A stretch of DNA of 39,536 nt from contig JBBQSU010000014.1 of the NCBI GenBank assembly GCA_038234815.1, positions 1 through 39,536 on the forward strand, written 5' to 3'. This stretch comes from JBBQSU01 sp038234815. Its GTDB lineage: Bacteria > Planctomycetota > Phycisphaerae > Tepidisphaerales > Tepidisphaeraceae. Below the pieces are notes generated by a model. The model was not told where the DNA came from and searched no databases. It saw nothing but the letters and a program-made list of their open reading frames with translations. The first letter of the stretch is position 1. The number at the start of each line of letters is the position of its first letter. Shown piece by piece: positions 1 through 7,786 of this stretch. The translations under genes and the position numbers were made by a program.

Positions 1-600
1 CTCCAAGTCCATCAGCCGATTGTCCGACGGCCTACCCGCCCCGCCATTCGACAAAGCCGACAGACAGCCGGGTCGCGTCCCCTTCAGTGACTTCTGGAGG
101 GCGGCAGTCCCTGCCGCCGCGGCGTCACGGAGTGACGCCCACCAAGTCCAACAGCCCCTTGTCCGCCAGCCAACCCGGCCCCCCATAGACGCAGCGGACA
201 GCAGGGTCGCGTCGCCTTCAGTGACTTCTGGAGGGCGGCAGCCCCCGCCGCCGCGGCGTCACGGAGTGACGCCCTCCAAGTCCATCAGCCGATTTTACGA
301 CGGCCTACCCGCCCCACCGTTCGACAAAGCCGACAGACAGCAGGGGCGCGTCGCCTTCAGTGACTTCTGGAGGGCGGCAGTCCCCGCCGCCGCGGCGTCA
401 CGGAGTGACGCCCTCCAAGTCTTATCCGCCGATCGTCCGACGGCCTAGCCGCCCGCCATTCGACGAAGCGACAGACAGCAGGGCCGCGTCGCCTTCAGTG
501 ACTTCTGGAGGGCGGCAGTCCCTGCCGCTGCGGCGTCACGGAGTGACGCCCTCCAAGTCCACCAGCCGATCGTCTGGCACAGCCGGACCTGCGTGACCCA
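1..600. repeat. Direct-repeat array A built on a 48-nt two-armed palindrome
   Basis: Head-to-tail copies of a 134-139 bp unit. Each unit contains a 48-nt core at 96-143, 230-277, 369-416 and 507-554, with the tail of a further copy at 1-4. The core folds as an outer stem GGAG/CTCC enclosing two hairpins: arm 1 GGCGGCAG-TCC-CTGCCGCC and arm 2 GGCGTCAC-GGA-GTGACGCC. The three-base loops TCC and GGA are complementary to each other. Sequence between cores is also conserved (for example TTCGACAAAGCCGACAGACA). Arm 2 is the best preserved; arm 1 varies in copies 2 to 4. Open frames across the array are artefacts of the period and low complexity, so I call no gene. I see nothing else in 600-747 except a near-palindrome at 697-712. 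Confidence 0.93.
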
Positions 601-747
601 AACAACCCATCCACTCCCAGCGCAGGAAAACAAGGTGTCAATAAACTTGCACTTTCTGTACAAATCAAGACGCCATACGAAGATGCGCATTAGCGGCCGG
701 AAACGTTTTCGGACTGGATGCGCAGTTGAATTGGATGTTGTCCCCAC

Positions 748-1104
748 ATGGCGGAGTTATACGAAGGCAAATTCGGAAGCTGCTGCAAAGACTTAGCGGA
801 TGCCATGACGGTTCCGCCGAAGACGTTCTTTCGCGTCGATGAAAACGGCGTTCTTTATCTGACGATTGGGTACGTGCCAACGGACAGGGAACCATGCTTT
901 TATGACCAAGCGGTCATCTTCTGTCCGTTCTGCGGCAAGCAGCTTCAAACAAAGGAACAGATTAAGGCCGCAGCGAATGCACTGCGCAAGCCCGTGGGAG
1001 AGTCAGCGGCGGAGCCCACAGTGTCGGCAAAAGAATTGGCGGATTGCTTGAGGGCGGGCGCGAAGAAACCATCGTTTTGGCAGCGGTTGCGCGGCGGGGG
1101 ATAA
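748..1104 (+). CDS. Small hypothetical protein with a zinc-ribbon-like CPFC motif
   Basis: A 118-aa protein of unknown function. It carries a CPFCGKQL knuckle (C59, C62) typical of small zinc ribbons, with a second cysteine pair C12-C13 that could complete a metal site. The N-terminal half is compact and mixed alpha/beta; the C-terminus is a basic, tryptophan-containing tail ending in glycines. No signal peptide or membrane segment is visible, so it is probably cytosolic. No good Shine-Dalgarno precedes the ATG, so the start is uncertain. It sits between the two palindromic repeat arrays together with the next gene. Zinc binding is inferred from the motif only. Confidence 0.7.
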   Translation: MAELYEGKFGSCCKDLADAMTVPPKTFFRVDENGVLYLTIGYVPTDREPCFYDQAVIFCPFCGKQLQTKEQIKAAANALRKPVGESAAEPTVSAKELADCLRAGAKKPSFWQRLRGGG

Positions 1105-1115
1105 CCACGCATTGG

Positions 1116-1195
1116 AACGGATCGGCCGGGCGGAACGGTCCTTGTGATTTGAAAGACGGTCGAGCGCCCGGCCGGCCGTTCAATACTGATCCGTT
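1116..1195. repeat. Imperfect long inverted repeat between the two cassette genes
   Basis: AACGGATC (1116-1123) is the exact inverse of GATCCGTT (1188-1195), and CGGCCGGGCG (1123-1132) is the exact inverse of CGCCCGGCCG (1165-1174). The right arm has about 13 unmatched bases between its two parts. It could act as a terminator-like structure after the upstream gene, although no T-run follows, or be the remains of a small palindromic element. Confidence 0.45.
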
Positions 1196-1212
1196 AGCTG
1201 GCATTTAAGTTA

Positions 1213-1220
1213 CAGGGAGA
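1213..1220 (+). promoter_or_regulatory. Shine-Dalgarno site for the secreted hypothetical
   Basis: CAGGGAGA lies three bases before the ATG at 1224 and supports that start. Confidence 0.5.
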
Positions 1221-1223
1221 CTT

Positions 1224-1661
1224 ATGATCCGCACTCTTGGACCGATGGTACTCTTTGCGTCCGTCCTGGCACCCATGGCCGTATCACTATGGCCCTCCGT
1301 TGCCGCAGAACCCGAGAAACCGATTCGCATATCGGAGCTTATCGTCGCCAGGCCGATCGGGTTGCTGGGTAATCGTCTTGGGAAACGCATTGTGGTCGAG
1401 GGAACGCTGGCCAAGCGAGTCATGTTGGCCAATCCGATCGCGATCACCCGAGTCGACGATCGTGCGCTTGCGGACGTGGTTAATATCGAGGTGACCGGCG
1501 ATAAGGCGCTCAAGCTCGAAAACAACATCAACTACAAGCTCGAAGGCTATGAAAGCGGCGCATTTGGAGGCTACCCGGGTTGGCTTGCTCCCGAGGCGCA
1601 ACAGCCGTTTCAATATCACGCCTCGTTCGTCGTAACGCGAGTCATTGCCCCGGCGGAGTAG
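1224..1661 (+). CDS. Secreted hypothetical protein
   Basis: A 145-aa protein with a clear Sec-type signal peptide: a basic start, a hydrophobic stretch at about residues 5-22, and a likely cleavage after SVAA near residue 28. The mature part of about 117 residues looks beta-rich, with alternating motifs such as GKRIVVEGTLAK and VVNIEVTGDKAL. This is reminiscent of small OB-like or lipocalin-like periplasmic proteins, but I recognise no family. It has no cysteines and no catalytic motif. A Shine-Dalgarno site supports the start. It lies just before the second repeat array, so the two cassette genes are enclosed by repeats. Confidence 0.75.
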   Translation: MIRTLGPMVLFASVLAPMAVSLWPSVAAEPEKPIRISELIVARPIGLLGNRLGKRIVVEGTLAKRVMLANPIAITRVDDRALADVVNIEVTGDKALKLENNINYKLEGYESGAFGGYPGWLAPEAQQPFQYHASFVVTRVIAPAE

Positions 1662-1664
1662 TGC

Positions 1665-2340
1665 CGGATCACCCGCCATTGGAGCCAGGTAGGGGGGAAG
1701 TACCCGCCCCGCTATTCGACAAAGCCGACAGACAGCCGGGTCGCGTCGCCTTAGGCCATCTCTGGAGGGCGGCAGTCCCTGCCGCCGCGGCGTCACGGAG
1801 GGACGCCCTCCAAGCCCGTCCGCCAGCCTACTCGCCCCACCGTTCGACGAAGCGACGGCCAGCAGGGTCGCGTCGCCTTCAGTGACTTCTGGAGGGCGGC
1901 AGTCCCTGCCGCCGCGGCGTTACGGAGTGACGCCCTCCAAGCCCGTCCGCCAGCCTACCCGCCCACCATTCGACGAAGCCGACAGACAGCCGGGTCGCGT
2001 CGCCTTCGGTGACTTCTGAAGGGCCGCAGTCCCTGCCGCAGCGGCGTCGCGGAGTGACGCCCTCCAAGTCCATCAGCCGATCGTCCGCCAGCCTACCCAC
2101 CCGCTATTCGACGAAGCGACCGACAGCAGGATCGCGTCGCCTTAGGCCATCTCTGGAGGGCCGCAGTCCCTGCCGCCGCGGCGTCACGGAGTGACGCCCT
2201 CCAAGCGCGTCCGACGGCCTACCCGCCCCACCGTTCGACGAAGCCGACAGACAGCCGGGTCGCGTCCCCTTCAGTAACTTTTGGAGGGCGGCAGTCCCTG
2301 CCGCCGCGGCGTCACGGAGTGACGCCCTCCAATTTCGTGG
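1665..2340. repeat. Direct-repeat array B of the same two-armed palindrome
   Basis: Five further units of 127-137 bp in the same orientation as array A. Cores lie at 1764-1811, 1891-1938, 2018-2065, 2155-2202 and 2283-2330. The inter-core sequence again contains TTCGACGAAGC and CAGGGTCGCGTCGCCTT. Units at 1764 and 2155 share TTAGGCCATCTCT before the core, whereas the others have TTCAGTGACTTCT, so there are two sub-families. Variants include a C/G change in arm 1 of copies 2018 and 2155 and a T change in arm 2 of copy 1891. No gene is supported here. The 85 bases after the array hold nothing I recognise. Confidence 0.93.
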
Positions 2341-2415
2341 ACTGGACCACCCCTGGCCGGTGAATTATACAGCGATAAGGTCTAAATGAGCGATGACCCC
2401 CTTATGTCTATATTT

Positions 2416-2814
2416 TCAATAATCGCGCATGTAGATGTGCGCCGCAATTTTTAGCCATTCGCCCTGCCAGGTTTTGGATTCCAACTTGCCGAACAGGAGT
2501 TTGCCCGCGTCCATCAGTCGCGCTAGTGCCTCGTTCTTGGCTCGCGGGACGTAGCCCAGGCGATGGCCGGATTCGGTCAGGATCACGATTGCGAGGCGGT
2601 CGTGCGGATTCTGCGGCTCTCTTTGCAGGGGCAATATCAGGCCGGGGAGCAATTGCGGCTCGATCGGTTTCACATCCTGATGGGTGGTGCCGGCAACGTG
2701 GCATTCGATGAGCATGATTTCCCTGGCGAACGGCTGGAGCGCGTTGTCTTTCCCGAATGAGCCGTGCATCAACGCCAGCAGTGCCGGGTCAATTTTCGCC
2801 AACGCGTTGTCCAT
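2416..2814 (-). CDS. HIRAN-domain protein
   Basis: A 132-aa protein made almost entirely of a HIRAN domain (about residues 34-129). Diagnostic features are the opening IECHVAGT, the central REPQNPHDRLA and HRLGYVPR, then a hydrophobic LMDAGKLLFG segment. HIRAN domains are known from Rad5/HLTF helicases, where they bind 3-prime DNA ends; stand-alone bacterial forms are less well understood. The N-terminal 30 residues are unassigned. Its ATG lies 26 bases inside the end of the upstream J-domain gene, so the two are translationally coupled and probably work together. Role in DNA damage or stalled replication is inference from the family. Confidence 0.85.
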   Translation of the reverse strand: MDNALAKIDPALLALMHGSFGKDNALQPFAREIMLIECHVAGTTHQDVKPIEPQLLPGLILPLQREPQNPHDRLAIVILTESGHRLGYVPRAKNEALARLMDAGKLLFGKLESKTWQGEWLKIAAHIYMRDY

Positions 2815-3625
2815 AATCAGGTCGTCCTGCCAAAAGCTGTTGTAAATGCGCCTCGAGCGCGGTCCGCTGTGATTGCAATTGACCTATCTGCGTTTCGATC
2901 TCTGCCCGCCGAGTTGCCACCCAGGCATCGTCCTCCAATTGTTTGCGCATCGTGAAGGGCGGCTGATTTTCAATCGAATCTATTCGTTTCAGCAGTTCCC
3001 GGATTTGCTCTTGCAATACTTTCTGGTCTTTGGCCAGGTTATCCCGCGAACTTGCCGGTGACGGGACGTCCCCGGATTGTTCCGCCAACAACGTCAGGGC
3101 GCGCAATTCTGTCAGATCGCCAGCCAAGTAGGCCGATTGAACACGCTGCCAAAGGCGTTTGTCATCGTCAGTCAGATTTGGATTGGCGTCCGGGTGCAGT
3201 CTTTTTGCTATCGCATAATACAGCTTCTTCAGCTCGCGGTCTTCGGCCGAGGGCAAGAGATGTTTGATGCGCGCCTCGGCGGCTTCAATCCGCTTCTGGG
3301 ATTCCTTTAGTTTTTCCTGCCATGAGACGAAATCCTGTTCGAGCTGGGTGTCGATTGCGATAATGTCGGGGCGTTGGCTGCGATTGAGACAGGCCTGAAC
3401 CAGTTCAATTTTCCGCTTTAAGCGCGCGGTCTCAAAATGCGCCTGCAACGCGCGCAGTTCCCAAAGGCCAACCTTGGCTTGATAGAACGCCAGTAGATTT
3501 GGTTTCACGAGCTGCACCAGGTCGTCAACTTCGGTCAGTAATCGGACCAACTCCTCGCGGAGCAGGCTGTTTTCGTCAACCAGCCGCTGCGTTTCGGGAT
3601 GCCGCTGAATTGAATGGCCGTCCAT
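2789..3625 (-). CDS. Coiled-coil protein with a DnaJ-type J domain
   Basis: A 278-aa soluble protein. Residues 1-125 are strongly helical and heptad-like. A J-domain-like segment follows at about 128-180 (LKKLYYAIAKRLHPDANPN, with the HPD triad at 144-146), then a second coiled coil at about 190-275. The HPD loop is the element that stimulates Hsp70 ATPase activity, so interaction with DnaK is likely. It lacks the Gly/Phe, zinc-finger and C-terminal domains of canonical DnaJ, so it is a specialised co-chaperone or scaffold. It overlaps the downstream HIRAN gene. Confidence 0.85.
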   Translation of the reverse strand: MDGHSIQRHPETQRLVDENSLLREELVRLLTEVDDLVQLVKPNLLAFYQAKVGLWELRALQAHFETARLKRKIELVQACLNRSQRPDIIAIDTQLEQDFVSWQEKLKESQKRIEAAEARIKHLLPSAEDRELKKLYYAIAKRLHPDANPNLTDDDKRLWQRVQSAYLAGDLTELRALTLLAEQSGDVPSPASSRDNLAKDQKVLQEQIRELLKRIDSIENQPPFTMRKQLEDDAWVATRRAEIETQIGQLQSQRTALEAHLQQLLAGRPDYGQRVGEN

Positions 3626-4132
3626 TTGAATCCTCTAAAGCAGGCCGTTGCCTATACCCGCCGGTGGTCGATGTTCATGCAATGGTATTGGATCGGACGC
3701 GGCTCGCCCCGGAATCACAATTCGCATCCGGGAACGGCCGGGCACTCCGGCACGATCATGCCCTTTTCGTCGCGCTCCAGCGTTACCGGCAGTTTTATGA
3801 TTCACCCTCCTGATCATCATTATACGGCATAGAGGGCAGCCCCGGGAGTGGAATGATGCAAGACCCCGGGGGCGAAAGTGCCGTCGTCTCTGGCCGGGAT
3901 TTGCTGGCATTCGAGAGCCGGGAAATGGTTGCCCAATTGGCCTTGGTTTCGGGTTCGGCGCTCGACGTGTTGCGGTTCAATTCACTCCCGCAAACGGGAA
4001 ATCAGCAAGGGATCGACTGCAATCGGCGAGAAGGCACCTGGCTGGTCTGATTTTCGAGCAGCGTATTTCCCACTTGAAAAGCGCGATTTTTCATAAGTAG
4101 TCCATGGCACGCATCCTGCGATATGTAGAGTC
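3626..4132. other. Intergenic region between divergent J-domain gene and cytochrome operon
   Basis: About 500 bases without an intact gene. Short open frames on both strands show no recognisable family. The only recognisable content is a HicB-like remnant on the minus strand at 3715-3798. The segment must carry the promoters of both the minus-strand J-domain/HIRAN pair and the plus-strand cytochrome operon, but I could not pick out convincing -35/-10 pairs. Confidence 0.6.
3715..3798 (-). pseudogene. HicB-like antitoxin remnant
   Basis: Read on the minus strand, the frame gives KLPVTLERDEKGMIV followed by PECPAVPGCEL and then a TGA stop. This matches the N-terminal beta-hairpin of HicB antitoxins (usual pattern: erDeDGmivaecPalPGC) and nothing beyond. 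A perfect AGGAGG lies seven bases before an ATA codon where the start should be, so the initiator looks mutated or non-canonical. No HicA-like partner is visible and only about 27 residues remain. Most likely a decayed toxin-antitoxin relic; a chance match cannot be excluded. Confidence 0.4.
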
Positions 4133-6265
4133 ATGGACTCCAGCCGGATCACGCGCGCCCTGGGCGCGATTGTTCTTTTTCTCTCCGTCGGATCGTCGGT
4201 CCGCGCTGTTGAAGTGACCTCCACTGAAATTGCTAATAAGCGGTGCCTGAACTGTCACGGCCAGTCGGAAATGGCCACTATGCCCCTGCAACAGCGGCTG
4301 ACCATGGCCGCGCCGGCCACCCAGCCGATTGTTAAGACTGACCCCGCCCGGCCGGGCCTGTATGTTCAGACCGCGGCCATCGCCAAGAGCGTTCATGCCT
4401 CACTCGCCTGCGTTGCCTGCCATACCCAGGCCCAGTCGCTGCCGCATCAGCCGGAGCTGGGGCCGGTCAGTTGCAACAGCACCTGTCACACGCGGGCCAA
4501 TTCCGACTATCTCCAGGGCGCCCACGCCGAGGCCATCGCAAAGGGCGATCCCAAGGCCCCCACCTGCGCCACGTGCCACGGCGGGCACGACATCCTGACC
4601 GCACACGACCGCAATTCGCGCACGTTTCCGCTCAACATCGTCAAGATCTGTGGGGACTGCCATAGCCAACACACCGCCAAGGACGGCAAGGACGGCCCGG
4701 CGCACATCCAGAACTATCTGGACAGCGTGCATGGCCGGGCGGTCGTCAAAGGCGGGCTGTCTGTCGCCGCCACCTGCGCCGATTGCCACAGCAACCATCG
4801 GGTCCTCAACGGCCAGGACGCCAGATCGACCGTCAACCGTGCCAATATCGCCAATACCTGTGGCCGGTGCCATACCGGCGTATCAGACGTTTACAGCACG
4901 AGCATTCACGGGAAAGAGCTTGCCAAGGGGAACAAGGAAGCGCCGGTTTGTAATGACTGTCATACCGCACACTCGATTACACGGACCGACACGCCGAACT
5001 TCATGCTCGACATCGTAAACGAGTGCGGGCATTGCCATAACAAGCCGATGAAAGGCAGCCCGTCCGGCCTGACGCTTTACCAGAGTTACCGCGAGAGCTA
5101 TCACGGCCAGGTCACGCGGCTGGGCATGGAACGCGCGGCTCGATGCAGCAGTTGCCATGGCGCGCATGACGTGAAAAAGCTCGATGATCCGGCATCGCGG
5201 CTCAATGGGCAGAATCTCATCGAGACCTGCCGGCAATGTCACCCCGGTGCCAATGCCAAGTTTGCGCTCTATCAGCCCCATGCCGACCCCACCAACATGC
5301 ACCGCTCACCCGTGCTGTTCGGCGTGCGATGGTATTTCATCATCATGATGAGCGCGGCCTTCGGATTCTTTGGCCTGCACTCGGTCCTCTGGTTCGCACG
5401 CTCACTGTATGAACGCCTGAAACACGGCCCGCATCCTAAGCACCACGGCGGGCCGTCGATCAAACGCTTCAATCGCGTGGATCGCGTGAACCATGCCTTC
5501 GTCATCATCAGCTTCTTTGGCCTGACCGTCACCGGCCTGCCCCTGCTTTATGCCGACAAGGGCTGGGGCCGCGAGTTGGTGCTGATGCTGGGTGGCCCGC
5601 GATCGGCCGGCATCCTTCACCGCATGTTTGCCATCATGCTGATCCTCAACTTCGCGGTTCATGGCGTCGGACTGCTTCGACGCGTGCGGAAGCTGGGGAT
5701 CAAGGCCATGCTCTTTGGGCCACTGACAATGATGCCGCGATGGAAAGATTTCACCGATTGCCTTGGCATGTGGAAATGGTTTGTCAAAGGCGGCAAGAAG
5801 CCGCGCTTTGATCGCTGGACCTACTGGGAAAAATTCGACTATGTCGCCGAAGTCGGGGGGTCGGGGATCATCGGCGCTACCGGCCTGATGCTCTGGTTCC
5901 CGGTCTTCTTCTCGCAATACCTGCCGGGCTGGATGTTCAATGTGGCGCAGTATGTCCATGGCTTTGAAGCGCTGCTGGCCATTGGCTTCATTTTCACCAT
6001 CCACTTTTTCAATGCCCACCTGCGGCTCGAAAAATTCCCGGTGGACGACGTGATGTTCAGCGGAAGTTTGCCGGAGGCGGAATTCAAGGAAGAGCGCACC
6101 GAGGAATATGAACGGCTGGTGGCAAGCGGGCAGTTGGAAAGCCTGCGCGTCGCCCCCCCGCAGCGGGGCTACCGGATCTTCGCCGTGTTCATGGGAATCA
6201 CCGCGATGGTCATCGGCACCACACTGGTGGTTCTGATCATCCTGGCTGGTCTTAATTTCATCTAG
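4133..6265 (+). CDS. CbcL-like fusion: multihaem c-type domain plus di-haem b-type membrane domain
   Basis: A 710-aa protein with a signal peptide (about residues 1-25, cleavage near VRA). A periplasmic domain follows with ten CXXCH sites (CLNCH, CVACH, CATCH, CGDCH, CADCH, CGRCH, CNDCH, CGHCH, CSSCH, CRQCH) and one CX3CH variant (CNSTCH). From about residue 397 come six membrane helices near 398-420, 452-473, 492-515, 575-600, 605-630 and 679-708. Histidines suited to b-haem ligation occur in RVNHAF, ILHRMF, FAVHGVG and YVHGFE. This is the layout of Geobacter CbcL and of formate dehydrogenase/hydrogenase gamma subunits: quinol is oxidised (or quinone reduced) in the membrane and electrons exchange with a periplasmic haem wire. 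It is first in the cytochrome operon. Function in metal or extracellular electron transfer is inference. Confidence 0.88.
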   Translation: MDSSRITRALGAIVLFLSVGSSVRAVEVTSTEIANKRCLNCHGQSEMATMPLQQRLTMAAPATQPIVKTDPARPGLYVQTAAIAKSVHASLACVACHTQAQSLPHQPELGPVSCNSTCHTRANSDYLQGAHAEAIAKGDPKAPTCATCHGGHDILTAHDRNSRTFPLNIVKICGDCHSQHTAKDGKDGPAHIQNYLDSVHGRAVVKGGLSVAATCADCHSNHRVLNGQDARSTVNRANIANTCGRCHTGVSDVYSTSIHGKELAKGNKEAPVCNDCHTAHSITRTDTPNFMLDIVNECGHCHNKPMKGSPSGLTLYQSYRESYHGQVTRLGMERAARCSSCHGAHDVKKLDDPASRLNGQNLIETCRQCHPGANAKFALYQPHADPTNMHRSPVLFGVRWYFIIMMSAAFGFFGLHSVLWFARSLYERLKHGPHPKHHGGPSIKRFNRVDRVNHAFVIISFFGLTVTGLPLLYADKGWGRELVLMLGGPRSAGILHRMFAIMLILNFAVHGVGLLRRVRKLGIKAMLFGPLTMMPRWKDFTDCLGMWKWFVKGGKKPRFDRWTYWEKFDYVAEVGGSGIIGATGLMLWFPVFFSQYLPGWMFNVAQYVHGFEALLAIGFIFTIHFFNAHLRLEKFPVDDVMFSGSLPEAEFKEERTEEYERLVASGQLESLRVAPPQRGYRIFAVFMGITAMVIGTTLVVLIILAGLNFI

Positions 6266-6283
6266 TTCCGGCAAACCCGGAAC
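6265..6283 (+). promoter_or_regulatory. Intercistronic hairpin between the first two cytochrome genes
   Basis: GTTCCGG (6265-6271) pairs perfectly with CCGGAAC (6277-6283) around a five-base loop. The stem begins at the last base of the upstream stop codon and ends just before the next Shine-Dalgarno site. No T-run follows, so it is more likely an mRNA-stability or translation-tuning element than a terminator. Confidence 0.45.
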
Positions 6284-6298
6284 ACCTGGAGGAAAGCC

Positions 6299-7786
6299 AT
6301 GTCCGACACACCGAAACCTGTTCGCCCGCTGTGGCAACGTGTGCTGGGCGTGCGCCGGCGCAAGGATGCAAGGCTTTTCAAGTTCGTCCCAACCATCTGG
6401 GGAACAATCCTCATCGCGACGATCATACTGACCGTCGGCGGTGCGGGGTTTGCGGAATACTCGATGCAGCCGGATTTCTGTCGGTCCTGCCATTTGATGG
6501 AGCCTTATTACCAGGCATGGCACGCCTCCAGCCACAAAAACGTCTCCTGCCCGGAATGCCACTTTGAACCGGGTCTGGTCAACACGCTTAAGGGGAAATG
6601 GCAGGCCAGCAGCCAGGCGGTCAAGTACATCACGCAGACCTACGGCTCCAAACCCCACGCCGAGATCAAGGACGCCTCCTGCATGCGCAGCGGGTGTCAC
6701 GAAAGGCGCCTGCTCGAAGGTAAAGTTAACTGGACGGTCGAAAGCTCCAGTGGCGGAAAAGTCACCATCAAATTCGACCACAAGCCCCACCTTGAGGAAG
6801 AGCGACGGGGCAAGCGACTGCGCTGCACCTCGTGTCATTCACAGATCGTGCAGGGCCAGCATCTGGTCGTCACCCTCGACAGTTGTTACCTATGCCACTT
6901 CAAAGGCAAGGAACACGGACGACACGACGAGTCGATCGGCGGATGCAAAGGGTGCCACGATGCTCCCAAGGAACAGATTCGCCTGGCAACCGGCAATTTC
7001 AACCACAAGGACTACCTGGATCGCGGCGTGACCTGTGAAAACTGTCACAGCGACGTGCTAAAAGGCGAAGGCGGAGTGACCAAGCAGCGGTGTTGGACGT
7101 GCCACAATCTGGAATCGCAGGTCGCGCGCTTCAACGATCCGAAGTTTCTGCATCAGCAGCACGTGACCGAACACAAGGTGGACTGCACCAACTGTCATCA
7201 GCAGATCGAGCACAACCTGACCGCCGGGGCACCAAAAGAACCGGCCACGGGCACGCCGAGCGGAACTCACGCGATGATGAACGGCGGGGATTGCTCGACG
7301 TGCCATTTGCAAACACACGGCGGGCCGGCCGAACTGTATCGCGGGGTTGGGGGTCGCGGGGTGCCCGAAATGCCCAGCCCGATGTTCCGCGCCCAGGTGG
7401 ATTGCATCGCCTGTCACAAGGCGATGCGGAATTCCAGCGAAGCCGCCACGGTTATCGGCCAGACGTTTGTCGCGGTGCAGGACAGTTGCAACTATTGTCA
7501 TGCGACCAAATACGAAGGTGTACTGGACGAATGGCGTAAGGTGATCAAGGAAAAATCCGCGTTGGCGCAGGCCGTGTATGACGGCGCGCGACAAACGGTC
7601 GCGTCGGCGCATCTGTCACCGTCGGACAAGCTCGGTGCCGACCGGTTGCTGGACGATGCTGTTCACAACCTCCGCCTTGTGGAACTGGGGCATGGCGTCC
7701 ATAACGTCAACTACGCCACTGCGTTGTTAAGCGTCAGCACTCAATACAGCCAGCAGGCGGTGAAAATTGCCGGAGGCGCACCGTGA
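6299..7786 (+). CDS. NapC/NirT-type membrane-anchored multihaem cytochrome c
   Basis: A 495-aa protein with a basic cytosolic N-terminus, one membrane anchor (about residues 33-55), and a NapC/NirT-like start (CRSCHLMEPYYQAW ... CPECHF). There are eleven CXXCH sites (CRSCH, CPECH, CTSCH, CYLCH, CKGCH, CENCH, CWTCH, CTNCH, CSTCH, CIACH, CNYCH) and one CX4CH (CMRSGCH). The last 100 residues are helical with no haem sites. NapC/NirT proteins oxidise menaquinol and pass electrons to periplasmic partners. This one is extended, with a haem-rich arm not found in the usual tetrahaem form, so it may combine quinol dehydrogenase and electron conduit. A strong Shine-Dalgarno (GGAGGAAAG) precedes the ATG. 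Its stop overlaps the next GTG. Confidence 0.88.
   Translation: MSDTPKPVRPLWQRVLGVRRRKDARLFKFVPTIWGTILIATIILTVGGAGFAEYSMQPDFCRSCHLMEPYYQAWHASSHKNVSCPECHFEPGLVNTLKGKWQASSQAVKYITQTYGSKPHAEIKDASCMRSGCHERRLLEGKVNWTVESSSGGKVTIKFDHKPHLEEERRGKRLRCTSCHSQIVQGQHLVVTLDSCYLCHFKGKEHGRHDESIGGCKGCHDAPKEQIRLATGNFNHKDYLDRGVTCENCHSDVLKGEGGVTKQRCWTCHNLESQVARFNDPKFLHQQHVTEHKVDCTNCHQQIEHNLTAGAPKEPATGTPSGTHAMMNGGDCSTCHLQTHGGPAELYRGVGGRGVPEMPSPMFRAQVDCIACHKAMRNSSEAATVIGQTFVAVQDSCNYCHATKYEGVLDEWRKVIKEKSALAQAVYDGARQTVASAHLSPSDKLGADRLLDDAVHNLRLVELGHGVHNVNYATALLSVSTQYSQQAVKIAGGAP

Noticed and set aside
20..596. Open frames rich in Pro, Arg and Ser across the repeat array
   Set aside because: Their sequence simply repeats with the DNA period, there is no ribosome site, and frames on both strands and in other phases are equally open; no family is recognisable.
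1..2340. CRISPR array
   Set aside because: Spacing between cores is conserved sequence rather than unique spacers, core length is 48 nt with large internal arms, and no cas gene is present.
2416..3625. Toxin-antitoxin or restriction system for the J-domain/HIRAN pair
   Set aside because: Neither protein carries nuclease, methylase or toxin motifs; chaperone and DNA-end binding are better supported.
5402..6838. Long minus-strand open frame opposite the CbcL-like gene
   Set aside because: It is antisense to clear CXXCH and membrane-helix coding sequence, is His/Asp/Gly-biased as expected for a shadow frame, and has no recognised family.
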